This document shows positions 1 to 12,800 of a stretch of 64,000 nt of DNA, piece by piece. Numbering within the stretch: the first letter of the stretch is position 1; every line of letters begins with the position of its first letter. The notes under the pieces are model-generated. The model searched no databases. It saw only the letters and a program-made list of their open reading frames with translations, and was not told the origin of the DNA. Origin of the DNA: Panopea generosa (Eukaryota; Mollusca; Bivalvia; Adapedonta; Hiatellidae); contig CM055903.1 of NCBI GenBank assembly GCA_029582155.1, positions 39,435,353 to 39,499,352 on the forward strand. The letters run 5' to 3'. The translations under genes were made by a program, and so were the position numbers.

Positions 1-175
1 CTATCAGAGACATATAAACATATACAGTCAATCCTGTATAAGCGGACACCTCTATTAAGCATCCACATTTGCTATTTCCCATTTCTATGCTTTCAGAGCA
101 AACCGACCTGTATTAAGTAACAACCTGTCTTAAGAGGTCATTTTGCATCTTCCCATTATTAACTGTTTAAGACGC
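1..175. repeat. Dispersed repeat fragment cut by the window edge
   Basis: The stretch repeats short variants of a phrase like CCTGTATTAAG (near 33, 108 and 126), alternating with AGCGGACACC- and GAGGTCA-like pieces. Such degenerate phrase repeats are typical of old interspersed elements. I see no coding potential and cannot assign a family. Confidence 0.35.
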
Positions 176-254
176 ATTTGACTGTTTTTAAGTTTTACTT
201 GCTGGATTAAATGTACATGTAGTAGGTTTTTTTTGTAATTCGTTATCAATTGGT

Positions 255-430
255 CTTTGGCGCTACCGTATAACAACAATTTACCTCCCATTGCTGAGGT
301 CGCGGGCTCGGGCCCAGCTCGGTCGAAAAACTAAATATAAGAAAGTTTGTCAGTTGCTTGCGGAAGTACGATAGTTGTAATCGGATTCATTATGCGGTCA
401 TCCTCTGCCAATAAAATTGGATTGTAATGA
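255..430 (+). repeat. Degraded tRNA-derived SINE copy
   Basis: A B-box-like GCGGGCTCGGGCCC lies at about 302-315. It is followed by CAGTTGCTTGCGGAAG at about 352, which matches the body of the better SINE copies at 63105 and 13405 (CAGTTACTTGCGGAG). It is old and incomplete. Confidence 0.4.
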
Positions 431-574
431 TAAAATTAATGGCAACTTTATCTGTACACAAAGTAAGTTTATACACCAGGGAGTTACTGTGTGCACATAT
501 GGGTTTAACTGGATGCGCATAGATATGTATATATACCAGTGACGTACGAGAATTGCTTAGCTATTCACCTTGGG

Positions 575-793
575 CTGGTTTCACTAAACATCTCAAGTTG
601 AGATGTTCCTCAACTCAAAATTCTTAATATCTATAAATGATTGCTCACTGAATGACTACACATAATTGAACTAATAACGCATTTTAACTGATTGGTACAG
701 GACAGTGCAAAATGATCACTGTAAATGAAGTTATAGCATTTAAAAATAACTGAGTTGAAGAAAATCTCAACTTGAGATGTTTAGTGAAACCGG
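575..793. mobile_element. MITE-like inverted-repeat element upstream of the TLR gene
   Basis: The ends are near-perfect inverted repeats of about 43 bp (575-618 and 751-793), each built on GGTTTCACTAAACATCTC followed by AAGTTGAGA. The 130-bp centre has no ORF. This is the form of a non-autonomous DNA transposon. I could not read a convincing target-site duplication. It ends about 280 bp before the TLR start codon, so it lies in the promoter or 5' UTR intron. Confidence 0.7.
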
Positions 794-1071
794 GACCAGG
801 ACCTGAATTCACAAATATTCAGATACAAGACTGAAAATTTAAAAGAAGAAGATTAAAGTAACATTTATTTAACAATCAGATTACTCTAGTTATTTGCAGC
901 AACGAAAAAGTATTACTGATTATTTAACAGAAAATGTTACAGGGTCACAATTCTTACTCATAATTGTATGTTAACAGGGTTTTACTTTATGTGAAATTTT
1001 GAAACGGAATCCTGGTGAATTTAGGCCCTGTTTTTATATATATTTACAGGTCAAACAAGGTCATACTGAAA

Positions 1072-3668
1072 ATGTTCGCATTCAGTGCTTTATTACCTCT
1101 AACACTGTTGTCCGTGGCCGCTCTTTCGTCGTCTGCTGAAAAACTGGCGAACTGTACTGTACAAGAACATATAAGTTCAAAGTTCTGTGTGCCTACTACG
1201 GCTCAATGGTCCTCCATTGAATGCAACGGTCTAAATTTAACATTTATACCATCAAGATATCCGACAGAAAACTCAACAGAAATATGTTTATTGGATCTAA
1301 GTAACAATGATATCAAGATTGTCAACGCCAATGCCTTTGTACATGTAGCACATATACAGGTGTTGGATCTTCAGGAAAATCGGTTATCGTACATCGCCAC
1401 AGGTGCTTTTAATGGATTGTCAAATTTGACCTACTTGAATCTCACCCAAAACAACCTAACGTGGCCGAAGAGTTTCGGAAAGGGTGTTTTCAAGCCATTG
1501 ATACATCTATTAAACATCAATATAAAAGAAAATAAATTCACAACGTTCGTCGGCATGGCAACGGAGATGCTGTATATGAAGGCTCTCCGCGGACTATATA
1601 TCGACGCATGCGCAAACTGTACTTTTGGGCCAGGATTTGAAAACCTAACGACTCTTTCACACCTCTCTCTATCAGGCCGGTCGGCGGGTGCATGTGATAT
1701 GAGACAAGTAGGAAACACAACATTTTTGCATCTTCCGCAAATAAAAAAACTGTGGATGTCCTTTTGCAACATCAGTAGCATAGAAGCTAACGCGTTTGCA
1801 CCTTTAAAAAAACTTGATCTACTCGATATATCTTACAACGAGAAACTCGGATTTAATAGAATGAACAAAGCGTTATATGGACTGCGAAATTCGACAACTC
1901 TGTTTCTGTTGAACGTAAACTGTATTCACAAAAGATATGGACGAGGCACACAACTCAAAATAAAACATGTTGAAAATCTCAGTACACTTAAAAAACTTTC
2001 CATTTTACACATGGACTTAAACAAACTGGAAATATTTGAAACAGCTGTGTTAAGCCAATACCAATTTCCTGCACATTTGAAAGAGTTTACACTATCAGGA
2101 AATAGAATGACTTATGGGGAATACGTCGGTTACATTCAAAATGCCAAAAGTTTGCAGCGCTTGGATTTATCTCGGCAGCACCTGAACTACGACCCTTTCA
2201 AACACGAACATTATGGGGTCTCCAGGTACAGTCAACAGTATCCAGGTGAAGAGGTCCCTTTCAACAGATTGCAATTGTCATCGTTCAAACAATGATTCAT
2301 CTTGTGCGAGAGTTGTCCTCCCTGAAAAAATAAGGTCTTTAAAATGGAGGAAAAGTTTCCTGGATTTTGAGATAACCAAGATGATTCTTTGCGGACCGGC
2401 ACAGCTTAAGGTCGTTGATTTATCTTTTAATCTTATTTCCAAATGGATCGGACCTGTGTACGGTGTAGATTCCATAAAAGAATTGGACTTATCAGAAAAC
2501 TATTGCGATGAAGTTCATAATACCTTTTTCCATCAGTTTTCTGCACTTGAACAATTGAATGTGGCTGGTAACTTTCTTGGAGTGGTCCTACATCCAAAAT
2601 CAAAATACCAAAACGATGAAATTTTCGGGAAATTACAAAATCTCACTCACTTAGATCTGTCAAGTAACAAAATAAAACACATGCACCAGAATGTATTCGC
2701 GGGTCTAAAATCTCTGCGCTATCTCAATCTAAGGCTTAATATGATTGACCAATGGGATTATCCGTTAGACAACAGCATGTGTCTGAGAATGTTAGATCTA
2801 TCGTCTAACCAGATGGATACGTTGCCAGGTAACGTTTTGAAGAACCTCGATTCTTTGGTAAACACGGAGTGTAATAAAAATGAAACCGTCACCGTTAATC
2901 TGACTGCAAATCCGATTGAATGCACATGTCACACGTTGCCATTCCTTAAATGGATGTACAATTCAAAGATCTATTTTCATTTTGCGTCTAACGACCAGTG
3001 TCGCTTAAAAGGGGGTGAACGATTTTCTCTGGATGACATGACTGCTGTGGACTAATGTCATTAACAGACTTGAAGATGAATGCAAAGACAGGACATGGAT
3101 TCCAATAACATTCGCCTCACTGGCTAGCTGCGCAGCGGGCATGCTCGTGTGCGTCTGCGTATATAAGTATCGTTGGAAACTGCGCTATATATATTACAAA
3201 AGAAACCAAAGGTACACGCATGAAGGTTTCGAATGGTTGTTTGAAAACGATGCATTTATTTCCTACGCGAAAAACAACGGAAGTTTTATAAAGAACAAAC
3301 TAGTTCCTGCTTTAGAAGGACAACATAACCTGAAGGTCTGGGTTGCGGATAGGAATTCGACACCTGGAGCGTCCGTCGCGGGAAATATCACGCATGCAAT
3401 ATACAGCAGCCGGAAGTCCGTTCTTCTGGTAAACCGGAAGTACTTGAAAGAAGGGTGGTGTGACTATGAAATGCACATGGCGCTTACAGAGTCTGTGGAA
3501 AGCAAACGGAAGTTAATCATCATTGTTCTAATGGAAGACATACCGACAAGGGAATTCAACGTTAGTTTTCTCAAACTGTTGAAAAACGAAAAATCATTGG
3601 AGTATCCGATCCATCCTCAAAACATGGACATATTTTGGTCAAACTTAGCAGATGCAATTATGACATAG
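1072..3668 (+). CDS. Toll-like receptor (LRR ectodomain, TM, TIR), in three frames
   Basis: This is a membrane pattern-recognition receptor that signals through a cytoplasmic TIR domain, about 864 aa if both frame shifts are discounted. The ATG at 1072 opens a signal peptide (MFAFSALLPLTLLSVAALSS). A cysteine-containing N-terminal cap and many LxxLxLxxN repeats follow (such as LLDLSNNDI, VLDLQENRL, YLNLTQNNL), then a C-terminal cap (NPIECTCHTLPFLKWM). A membrane segment lies at about 3105-3170 and the TIR domain at about 3225-3665. TIR box 1 is DAFISYA, box 2 reads ADRNSTPG, which lacks the usual cysteine and RD pattern, and box 3 is IFWSNL. The ectodomain moves from frame 1 to frame 2 between 2213 and 2295 and from frame 2 to frame 3 at about 3040-3055. 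Each step equals one extra base. A likely acceptor (TTTACAG, ending 1048) suggests an intron in the 5' UTR, as is common in mollusc TLRs. It is either a young pseudogene or carries sequence errors. Confidence 0.85.
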
Positions 3669-4172
3669 CCAGTATGTTGTAACATTCAGAAATATGTATC
3701 CCACTCACCACCAAAAAAGACCCCCCCCCAACCCCCCAACATTTGTTTTTTAAAAAAATCAACCAAAACAAATCAAAAACAAGAACAAAACAAAACCCCT
3801 ATATATACGGAATCAAAATTAAAGGGAAACACTAGTTATATCACCAAAAAACATATTTCTATATATAACAATGAACCCGCTTGCCGCTTGACAGGTTCAT
3901 TTTCAGGTTCAGATTAGGAACTTTTCCACAAAGTGTTATCAAATATAAATATCATAGGAAAGTAAATTTAAATAAGCAGAAACCAATGTATTTATTATGG
4001 GTTTAAAGCAAATGAATACATATATGTGTAATGTTCAGTCAAGGGTATAGAGCACGAGCCAACTCGTGCGATACAGTCGGTATATAAGTGATACAAGTGT
4101 AGGCCCACTCCATTCGAGGTCATTGGGTTTGCCGAATAGTTACGTTGTTTACACATATTTTCATATATACCC

Positions 4173-4203
<31 letters not shown>

Positions 4204-5179
4204 ACACACACCCAAAAGAGGTCAACGTAAAGTAAAGTACAAAAAAAGAAGAAAACATGGTGTTTTTGTCGTATTTAAAACTGTATATACAACTAAATGA
4301 GGACGATATTGTGTTAAGAAGTAACTATTTTTTGAAAGTTGTTATACAGTTTCTGTCAGATGTTGGACATTATAAATTGTATAAGGTTGTACTTTATTTG
4401 AGTTTGTACATTGACAGATAGCCATTGCAAGAAAAGGGTGCTTCATGCGAATAAAACCTCCATGGTATCAGCTGTTGCAGATCCTCGTATTATGACAAGA
4501 TGTTTGACAGATTGTTTTGCGCATCTTTATTGTAAAAAATGTTATAATGGCAATACAATTGACAATGTTTATTACTGTTTAATTCCACACTTATCGCCAG
4601 TGGTAGGCTAGGCAATTGAGATAAATTTTAATTTTAAACAATTTCTGAAAATTACATTCTACACTATGCAAATATGAAATTAAAATACCCCATGTGTGCA
4701 GACCTTTAATATCGTCCCTTTTTTTTGGAAAAGATCATAATTTTTGTAAATGATTTAAAGGCATATTTCGCATATTTGTGATCATATATTAACGAAAAAT
4801 CTTACTGTTTTTTTTTTAATTTTCATCATTTTTTATATATACGAAAGAAAAAAAATCAAATGAAATATTTATTTGTCCTTTTTAATACGCCTTTGAAGAG
4901 TTATTGTACTCGCTCTGGTGTGCTCATATTTCAAATCCACTACCTGTAAGCTAATTAAACTTGATGCTTGTGTTCACTATCATAAACGACTGGTAATGTG
5001 CCAAAATTAATGCTATTATCTTGTATGCTATACTAGAAATCCTCGTTTGTCATCATATTTTGTATAACTGTATTGCATTTAGAAGAGGAATGCTATAAGC
5101 TTGTCTTTTGTTCCAATCCTTTTAACAAAATTGCTTTTAAAATATGTTATATTTTAAAAAAAATCTAAAATATGTTTAA
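3669..5179. other. TLR 3' flank, AT-rich, low-complexity tracts only
   Basis: I see no gene. A-rich and C-rich runs occur at 3710-3800. A poly-C run abuts a (CA)n microsatellite at 4170-4212. T-rich runs occur at 4720 and 4810. No clear polyadenylation signal could be picked out for the TLR transcript. Confidence 0.6.
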
Positions 5180-5412
5180 CCCTTTACTTCATATAGATGC
5201 CTTTGGACACCTCTAATATGGACGCCTTTGGACACCTAATACAGAAGGCTTTTGAATTATTGGGTGAATTATGTTTATATTAACTGACAGAGTGAAAAAC
5301 AGTGCAGGAAGTGTTCAGATTGCTCGTTACAAGCAATCTGAACTCTTCCTGCACTGTTTTCAAAGGCCTTCTGTGATTGGTGCGGGAAAACGTGTATCTA
5401 CGGAGTAAAGGG
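5180..5412 (+). mobile_element. Fold-back MITE, copy 1 (inverted copy at 37901)
   Basis: The 233-bp element has inverted ends (CCCTTTACTTCATATAGA against CCCTTTACTCCGTAGATA on the other strand). Internally it repeats CCTTTGGACACCT. At the centre is a long hairpin whose arms contain CAGATTGCTCG and AGCAATCTG. TTAA stands next to the left end and ATAA next to the right end. A second copy at 37901-38131 lies in the opposite orientation and keeps the same ends and hairpin. Confidence 0.75.
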
Positions 5413-5499
5413 ATAAACCACAATATAACTTCATTTTGATTTTAGACAGAATTAATGCCCCTTTCATTATAAGAAAAAAACGATAACATTGTTCAAGCA

Positions 5500-5720
5500 G
5501 AACTGACCCAGCTCTCCCAATTCCGTCCGTTAGATAGCAATGTTGGAAAAGTCACATTTGAGCACGTTGGTTGGTCAGTTCGTTCAAATGAAAGTTTGAA
5601 TGACATCACAGTTTATTAAGTGTTCAATTGCTATGAATTGTGGACCAGACATAGAATTTGTGGGATAATAGACCCGATTCTACAGATATCAGGTTCTGGG
5701 ATAGACTGACTGTAGCATGC
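5500..5720 (+). repeat. Dispersed repeat family B, copy 1
   Basis: The region carries the ordered phrases AACTGACCCAGCTC, TAGCAATGTTGG, GTTCAATTGCTATGAATTGTG and ATATCAGGTTCTGGGATAGA. The same phrases recur in the same order at 32925-33060 and 38720-38940, and inverted at 43030-43285. It is non-coding and probably a non-autonomous transposon. Confidence 0.6.
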
Positions 5721-5859
5721 TCATATATCTGAGTAACCACTACTCATACAGCAATGGAACTTCATGTGTATTGATATTCACTACCATAAAAGATACAAAA
5801 GGGGCCAATTGAGATAATTCTATTTGATTCCAAGGAAGATTCCAAGTTCTTTTCTACTA

Positions 5860-7060
5860 AAATTGTGATATGTTAAGTCAAGGAATTATAAAGAGAAGGA
5901 AACTGATTGAGTTTTTTGTGAATGCTTGCGTATTCACCCAAAATCTCGCATTAGCTGGTTTCCAATTATCTGTACTTCCATTCATCTCAGGAACACAAAT
6001 TCAAATTCTTACATTGCAGAATGAAATTGTCATCAAAACAACACCAATCCCATAAACTTGTGTATAAAATTGTTGAAATACTTGTGGTTACAAAATTTGT
6101 ACACTGCAGCTCAAATAACGACTATTTACAATAAATTTTCATTTAAACCTCAATATCTTTAATTCAAGCTCATTTTGCGTGATCGAAACATGTTTAAACA
6201 TTTAAGATTATGTACAATTTATAGTTTTTGTAACAGTAATCATTTGCCTGTGAATTATGAATGATTAATTTGCAAATTATGAATCCTTCCTGTGCTATTT
6301 CATCAACATTTAGTCAGGAGATGCACGTTTCCTATCCTTCTATACAAGTCCTTGGTGAAGTGCATGATCCAGTGTTAGCATCAGCTCCAAGCCGTTGGTT
6401 TGATCCTCAGCCATGGCTAAGTGTGGTATAAGCTTATATACTTGTATGGTGTATACATATGCTTAGGTTATACCCAGGAAGACTTTGAGCATGATTTGCC
6501 TAGGTTGTAAGAATATGTTTCGCAATCATTTTAAAATAAATAAGGTTTTGACATTGGGCTATCTTTTGTAATTTTCTTAAATCGAAATGTAGAAAGAATG
6601 AAATACATTTGAAGAATCATCAAATGAATTTTTAAACTAATTACATATTAACCTCAAGCGAAAATGTTTTCTTCATCAAATGAATTTTTAAACTAATTAC
6701 ATATTGACCACAAGTGAAAATGTTTAAATCATTATGCTAGTAATGGGACTTTGTTTCCCTTCCATTATTGACATTTTGTCCAAGATTCATGAGGGTACCT
6801 TTACATAAACAAGATTTATATAGAAAAGGAAAAGCAACTGATCGAGATGTTATGAACTTTCTCGTATACTCACCCAAAATCTCGTTTTCAATAATCGTAA
6901 TTTTCATTCATCTCAGAAATACAAATCAAAATTCTTTCTTTGTATCATGAATTCTCTACACAACAAGACATTTCCCAGCAAATCGTGTTTAAAACTGTTG
7001 GAGTACTTATGATTACAAAATATGTTTGCTAACTATTAACTAAATCAAAGCACTGCAGAG
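5860..7060 (+). repeat. Diverged direct duplication, about 250 bp, 940 bp apart
   Basis: 5860-6115 and 6800-7060 share the order GAAAAGGAAA..CTGAT, CACCCAAAATCTCG, TTCATCTCAGRAAYACAAAT and a block around GTGGTTACAAAATTTGT. Between them lies a near-perfect tandem pair of about 53 bp (6619-6726, phrase AATGAATTTTTAAACTAATT). No coding signal survives in either arm. Confidence 0.55.
6425..6545 (+). repeat. 3' part of SINE family 2
   Basis: ACCCAGGAAGACTTTGAGCA then GATTTGCCTAGGTTGTAAG and an AAAATAAATAAG tail match the 3' half of the fuller copy at 16745-16965. Confidence 0.6.
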
Positions 7061-9419
7061 CATATAAGATTTAAAATGTCGCTATTGTTTTAGACAAACA
7101 GGTCAGTTTGCATATGTTGAAGTAGAATAATCCTGATTTCCTTTGATTCTTATGCAGGGTACAAAATCTACATGTTCTATGCTTAACGTTGACCCTTTTC
7201 TCGAATAAGTCAGATAATGTTACTGAATGGTTTGCCTTTAAAAGTGTATTTTCTGCTATAGTAGAAATATCAACTCTTAAATTTGGCAAATGTCCAACTT
7301 CAAGATTTTAGTTCAATTCAATGAAATGAGATTTGTATCTTCAACTCAATTCGTGATCTTTTCAGAAATGACAAGCTTTCTATCATATATAAATATCATA
7401 GTGCTCTGAATCTTGCACAATGAATTCCACTTTGAGTATATTCATTTACTGTTTTCTTTATTGATTTCTCTAGCACAACAGTGAAACTATTCGTTTAAAA
7501 GACGAAAAGTAGAAATGTATATGTCAACATTAATAATTGATTCTTACATTTATATTTTCTGGGGCCCTATATCACCCCATAAACGGAACTGCACTAGCCA
7601 AAATGTTACGGCGCCGATTTTTAGACACATCTGGATGTTTGCGTATTTTTCTACGGAAACACAAATGCTTTAACTCTAATATGTTTAAATGGAAATTATC
7701 CACTGTTCAAATTATTGGAAATATATGAAACATTTACTAAATAACAAAAAAATAGCACTGACATAATTCATAACTCGATCAATCTCGAATTCATTTTAGG
7801 AATACAAGTCTATTTTTAAACATTCGAGAGAAACCGCAAATCATGTGATCGACATAAGCATATCTCTATTTTTAGAATGAGTATTGATTGTTTATTGGCA
7901 TAAGCAAGGAACTATAGAAGTATAGTTCCTTGGCAAAAGGGACAGATCTAGAAAAGTCCAAGATGGCATACTGGAAAATCTTTTGGTCATGTGGCCATAG
8001 TTCAGCGCGTCTGTGTTCATGCCCTTTAATTCCTTTGTGCTGATTAATAGCACTGAATATAAACTTATATGATACACAATTGTTTATAGGTATAAATCGC
8101 CGCTGTCTGTTATACTATTAATGTTTTCGTTGAAATAGGTGAATCTACTGTTTATAGTGAGTTCAAGCGCGTATCAGGGGGTGGAACTATTTGATTGGTG
8201 GTTGTCAGGTTTGCATTAACACGATACGTGGTTGTAGATTTGCGGTATAGGAAAAAATCATGTTAGCTCTGAGAACGACTGCTAAAGCACCGCCCCCAAA
8301 AACAACAAAAGAAATTTTACTTCCAACTGCAATGTTTTTAGTTCAAGATCATGTTACGTGTTTAAAACATTATAAAACATATACAGTTACATAAAACTTA
8401 CAAATCAGATGTCAACTTCTTAATTCTTTGTGTGCTATTTTATCACTATTCAGTACAGACATGCAAGTTTGGGACTTATTAAGCCAGGTGGGATAACTCC
8501 ATTTTGATTTAAGGCAGAATTTATTAACACGAAATCTTTGACATCACAGGTTGGCTGAAAATATTAAAATTTATTGTTATGTAGTCCTACATTTTGTGAC
8601 GTCACGTGTTTGTATTGTATGCTTTATCATTGCATAAGCAATATAATAAATAGATGAAGTTACATGAGTGCTCATTTATTATTGAATTTATCAAACAAGT
8701 TTGCAAAAATGTAATATACGAGGTTTTTCGTCCAGCATTAAATTATTTTTATTGATATGGTTTTATAAATTCAATCAGTCTAAGTCAAAACTAGACAAGA
8801 GGTTCCCTGGTTCTTACTTATAAAATGTTAAGGGAAGTTATGGAACCAATCTCAATCTCTTCAAGTACAGTCTTATTAGCAAAAAATAAACTAGAATCAC
8901 TTTTTCTTTTTTTTCACTTTTCATGTTTGACCTTGACTTTTGAGTTACAGACCTGATTCATGCATGTGACATGTTGTCATTTTATGTGCCAAGTTTTTTA
9001 AAATCCCTCCATGTATGACCATTTTATGGACATAAAACAAAATGCCAGACAGTTGAACAGACCGGTAGAAATTGCAATTCTGGAGGCATGAAAAACAATC
9101 TTAATTATTATTATTATTATTGATTTTAGAATAACTACTGCATTGTATTATTATTGATTTTTATCAGGTAAAAACTACATGTTTTTCATGAAAACAAAAA
9201 AATCAAAAAAATCTTTGATACATCCGTTTGATTCAAATAAATTTTTATTTTAGATACTTATTAACAATTTAATGAAAAAAGTATCACAACATATAAATGT
9301 AACTTGATAGACACACACCCACTTGTTCACAGACTTGGCAATCATAACTGATTACTAAATTCAGAATCTCATTTCAGTGAATGTTAATTAGTTTTTAAAA
9401 TTGTGTTACTTAAGATTAT
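7061..9419. other. AT-rich spacer, no gene recognised
   Basis: Only short chance ORFs occur. A small (ATT)n run lies near 9105-9120. At 8425-8560 there are faint echoes of the repeats seen at 5430 and 6290 (GTGCTATTTxATCA, CATTTTGATTTxAG.CAGAATT). The stretch lies downstream of MRPL2 and of the TLR gene. Confidence 0.55.
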
Positions 9420-9827
9420 TTATGTTTCGAACATCTCATGAAGTGGTCGTGTTTTCTTATCATAAGTAACCATTGGACGTGGCGCTCTAATTTTACGCCC
9501 GTGGATAGCCAGTTTTCTTTTGTTTAAGTCCACTTTTAGGCCTTACACCAAACCAGCGTGCCCTATTTGGCGATCCAATATGTTTCTGATTGTGATCTAT
9601 ATTAGAAACTCTGCCGGCTGTTGCCATGCACTCCTGCCGTACCAACATTTCACGCTTTGATGGCATTTTCACTATACACATATCTCCCATTTTCTTCATT
9701 AAGATCCCATTTGTGCCAGCTGCACGTGCCACTTCGCCGCCCTCGTTTGGGAACTTCTCTATGTTGTGAATGACAGTACCAAGTGGTAATGCCCCCAGGG
9801 GGTAGGCATTTCCGTCCTGGGGATTCA
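9420..9827 (-). CDS. MRPL2: MRPL2 last coding exon, with a 1-nt frame shift
   Basis: The acceptor is TCACAG just above 9827. Joined to exon 3 it reads IPVNPQDGNAYPLGALPLG. The family C-terminus GRKIR..PM lies one base out of frame. After TGYP the frame as written runs GCG TAA, while the adjacent frame continues RKIRAPRPMVTYDKK to a TAA at 9420-9422. One surplus base in the CCC run at 9498-9500 or at 9501 explains it. If real, about 27 C-terminal residues are lost. Confidence 0.85.
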
Positions 9828-12800
9828 CTGTGATTGAAGAAAAGAAATTATTAATAAGTTAATTTCAAGTAAATAATATTAAAAAAAACAGCGGAGCTAA
9901 GATGACTCCCATATAGATGAAGCAATTGTACCTAACTTATAAAACAATAAAATGTTCAACTTTGAATACACCAGGGTGGTAGTGTAGATATAGAGAATAT
10001 AGTGTCTGATATTATCAACTTTATCAGGTGAGGCTTGGCGAAAAAAAAAACAGAACAATGCTCTGCCGAGTGCTTTTTTTATTTTCGTGCTGAAACTGAT
10101 CAAGTTTATATATAAGACACTTACATGGTATTCTATTTATCATGTCAATTTTATTCATTTTAAGAAGAGTTAAAAATGTATAATGATGTCACATGCCTGA
10201 TAAACTTGCATTGACATGATAAACCTATGTTTATCAAGTAGGCAGTTTATCAACAGAAATGAATGCATTGACCTGATAAAATAGAGTGTTGGCTGCTCAC
10301 ACTAAATGTTATGGGTTTGATCTCAGGCTCAGCTCGACCTTGAAAGTCCAAAAAAAAGGAAAACACTCCGACGGTACTGGTTCTACCCATGAAATAGACT
10401 TGATAGATGATTCATATTTCTGAGATTTCTTTGTGATCAAGCTAAAATAAATCAGAATAACCTTAATTACCGGTATGCATTTCTATTCAATATAACAAGA
10501 GGCTGTGTTTGACCAAGTGGTATCAGGCAAGATCAGATAGATTTTATATATGTAAGAATGATTTCCAGTTACATGAGGCCAGACTTGCAACTCAGTATCA
10601 CTCTCAAGGCCTTCTTCTCCACCAATATAACTGGATACCACATATATCATTGGAAGTAATGAAAATAGTATTTTGCCCCAAAACAACAGCGTTCCTCAGT
10701 AGATATACATGGATCAACTATCAGCTTGTGATAAATCAAGTGTACGACACACATATTTTATACCCCGGTACATTTATAATTTACAATTAATAATTTCTAC
10801 AAAGAAAGACTTGGAGTGTGATTTGTCTATTGTTTAAAGTTTAAGATCAACCAATACAAAATAAATAAGATTAAGTAAACAACTAATCAAGGACATGATA
10901 CAGAGCTTATGTACATTTATAATTCATCAAGATTTAACCAAGGAAAATGAAAGATGCTTTTCCAAAGTGCAGCGGATAGTGTCGACAGTCCATGCCAGAA
11001 ATCGTAGGTTCAATCACAGGCACTACCTGAACAAACAAAAAATAGCTTAGGTCACTAAGGTGTGCATATTTTAAAAGTTCAAGGGTCTTAAACTCAACAC
11101 CATACAACAAAAACTTTATATTGGTTCTAATTGACAGATTGAAGGGCTAATCATGTATATAAAACATGACTTGAGGAGAACCACCTTCTTCCGCAAGTAA
11201 CAAGCAATCTTTCTCATATAATGTGTAACACTGAAAATACCAAGGTGGGCTCGAACCCAACATCCATGGTGAGAGACAAGTGATCTTGAGTACAATACCT
11301 CATGTGGGACTATTTCAGACATCCCACTGGCTTATCGAGAGAAGTTACCCCCTTGATATCGGCGATTTTTACTACTTACCTGGCTAAACCGTCATATTTG
11401 GTTTACATAGAAACATATAGGAGAAATTTAATTTTATCGTTATAGCATTTTCATTATTAAATTGCCAACCGATTACAACATCTAGCCATTAAGTTAAAAG
11501 TATAACCTTTATCATGATAAAATAAAAATTAAAATAAGTTTACGCCTTCTTGCTTCCTTTTTTGATTTTATAACAGCATATATGCTCCTTATATGTTCCA
11601 TATAAAAAATACTCAAAACACGTTTTCAGCCACTTTTAATGTCTTATAAACCTTAGTTGTGATTTTTTGCCAACCTATTACAATGTATACGTTCATTGCA
11701 AATAAAATTCTCTTTACGATGATATTTTGATATAGAAAATATGATAATTGCATCTTGCTTCCGTTTTGATTTGAAAATGAGACAAAATGTAATTCTGATT
11801 TATTTTCTGTATGTTCAATAGAGCGTACTATTGAACCCAATACAGCATATTACAGTACCCAATTAAAAACAGCATGTATGTCGCTATATCAGCCAGCAGA
11901 TGTTGGCCAGTACCGACATGTTTATATACACATGGTGATATTGCAAGTTATGTGTAGATTAAAGTGTTGTTTTTATTTATGTATTTTACTTATATTCTAA
12001 AGAATATATTTATAATAATTTCATATTTTAACTAAAGAACCTTAAAAAAACTTCCAATTCAAGTACATTTCTTTTGTAAACCAAAACATTATTTAATGGT
12101 TTATTTCTTTCGCACAAATATATGTTTTAATGTCTTTGTTATGAAATAATTCAGTGGACATAGAAAGAAAATCAATAAAGATCAAAACCAGTGACTAAAT
12201 AACAACAATACTTTACGCAAGGCATATTAATTGAACAAAGAGATTTGATAATGTAATTGGTTGATAAATATGTTAATACAGCATAATTAGCATATCATTC
12301 TTTTGAATTACTCAATTTAATGATCTTTTTAAGATAATTTTAAAATGTGCAATAGCGCTCTTTTTTCTTCTTCAGCTTTTAATTCAAAACTTGGTTGATT
12401 GCAGCTTTTAGTATAAATGTATTGTATGTATTGATTTTGTATATATGTATGACGATGAGCTGTAATGCTTAAAGGGTACCGCATGTCAGAATATAAATGG
12501 CCATTTATCGTTAAATAGACATGTAACTAACACAAAAATCAACAAATTTTAATTGAATGAAATTTATCAAGTGAGAAAAACGATATTAAATATCATGATT
12601 TCAAGCGTTTCCTATATATCATGGGCGCCGCCATTTTAAAGCTCTTTTATGTTGGAGGTTTTCGGTGACGTCATAGCTGCACTTCCGTTCTAGTTCTCGC
12701 GAAAAATTTATTGTGTCGTTAGTGACTGCTCTCTACTGATACTCTTTTGTATATACACTAATTCACGTAAACAATTGATAGATAGATATACAGTACATTA

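Noticed and set aside
2200-3055. Introns joining the three TLR frames
   Set aside because: No GT..AG pair is needed or placed well, the LRR pattern continues without a gap, and each step equals exactly one base.
4411-4611. 66-codon plus-strand frame after the TLR
   Set aside because: No homology, biased composition or splice context; expected by chance.
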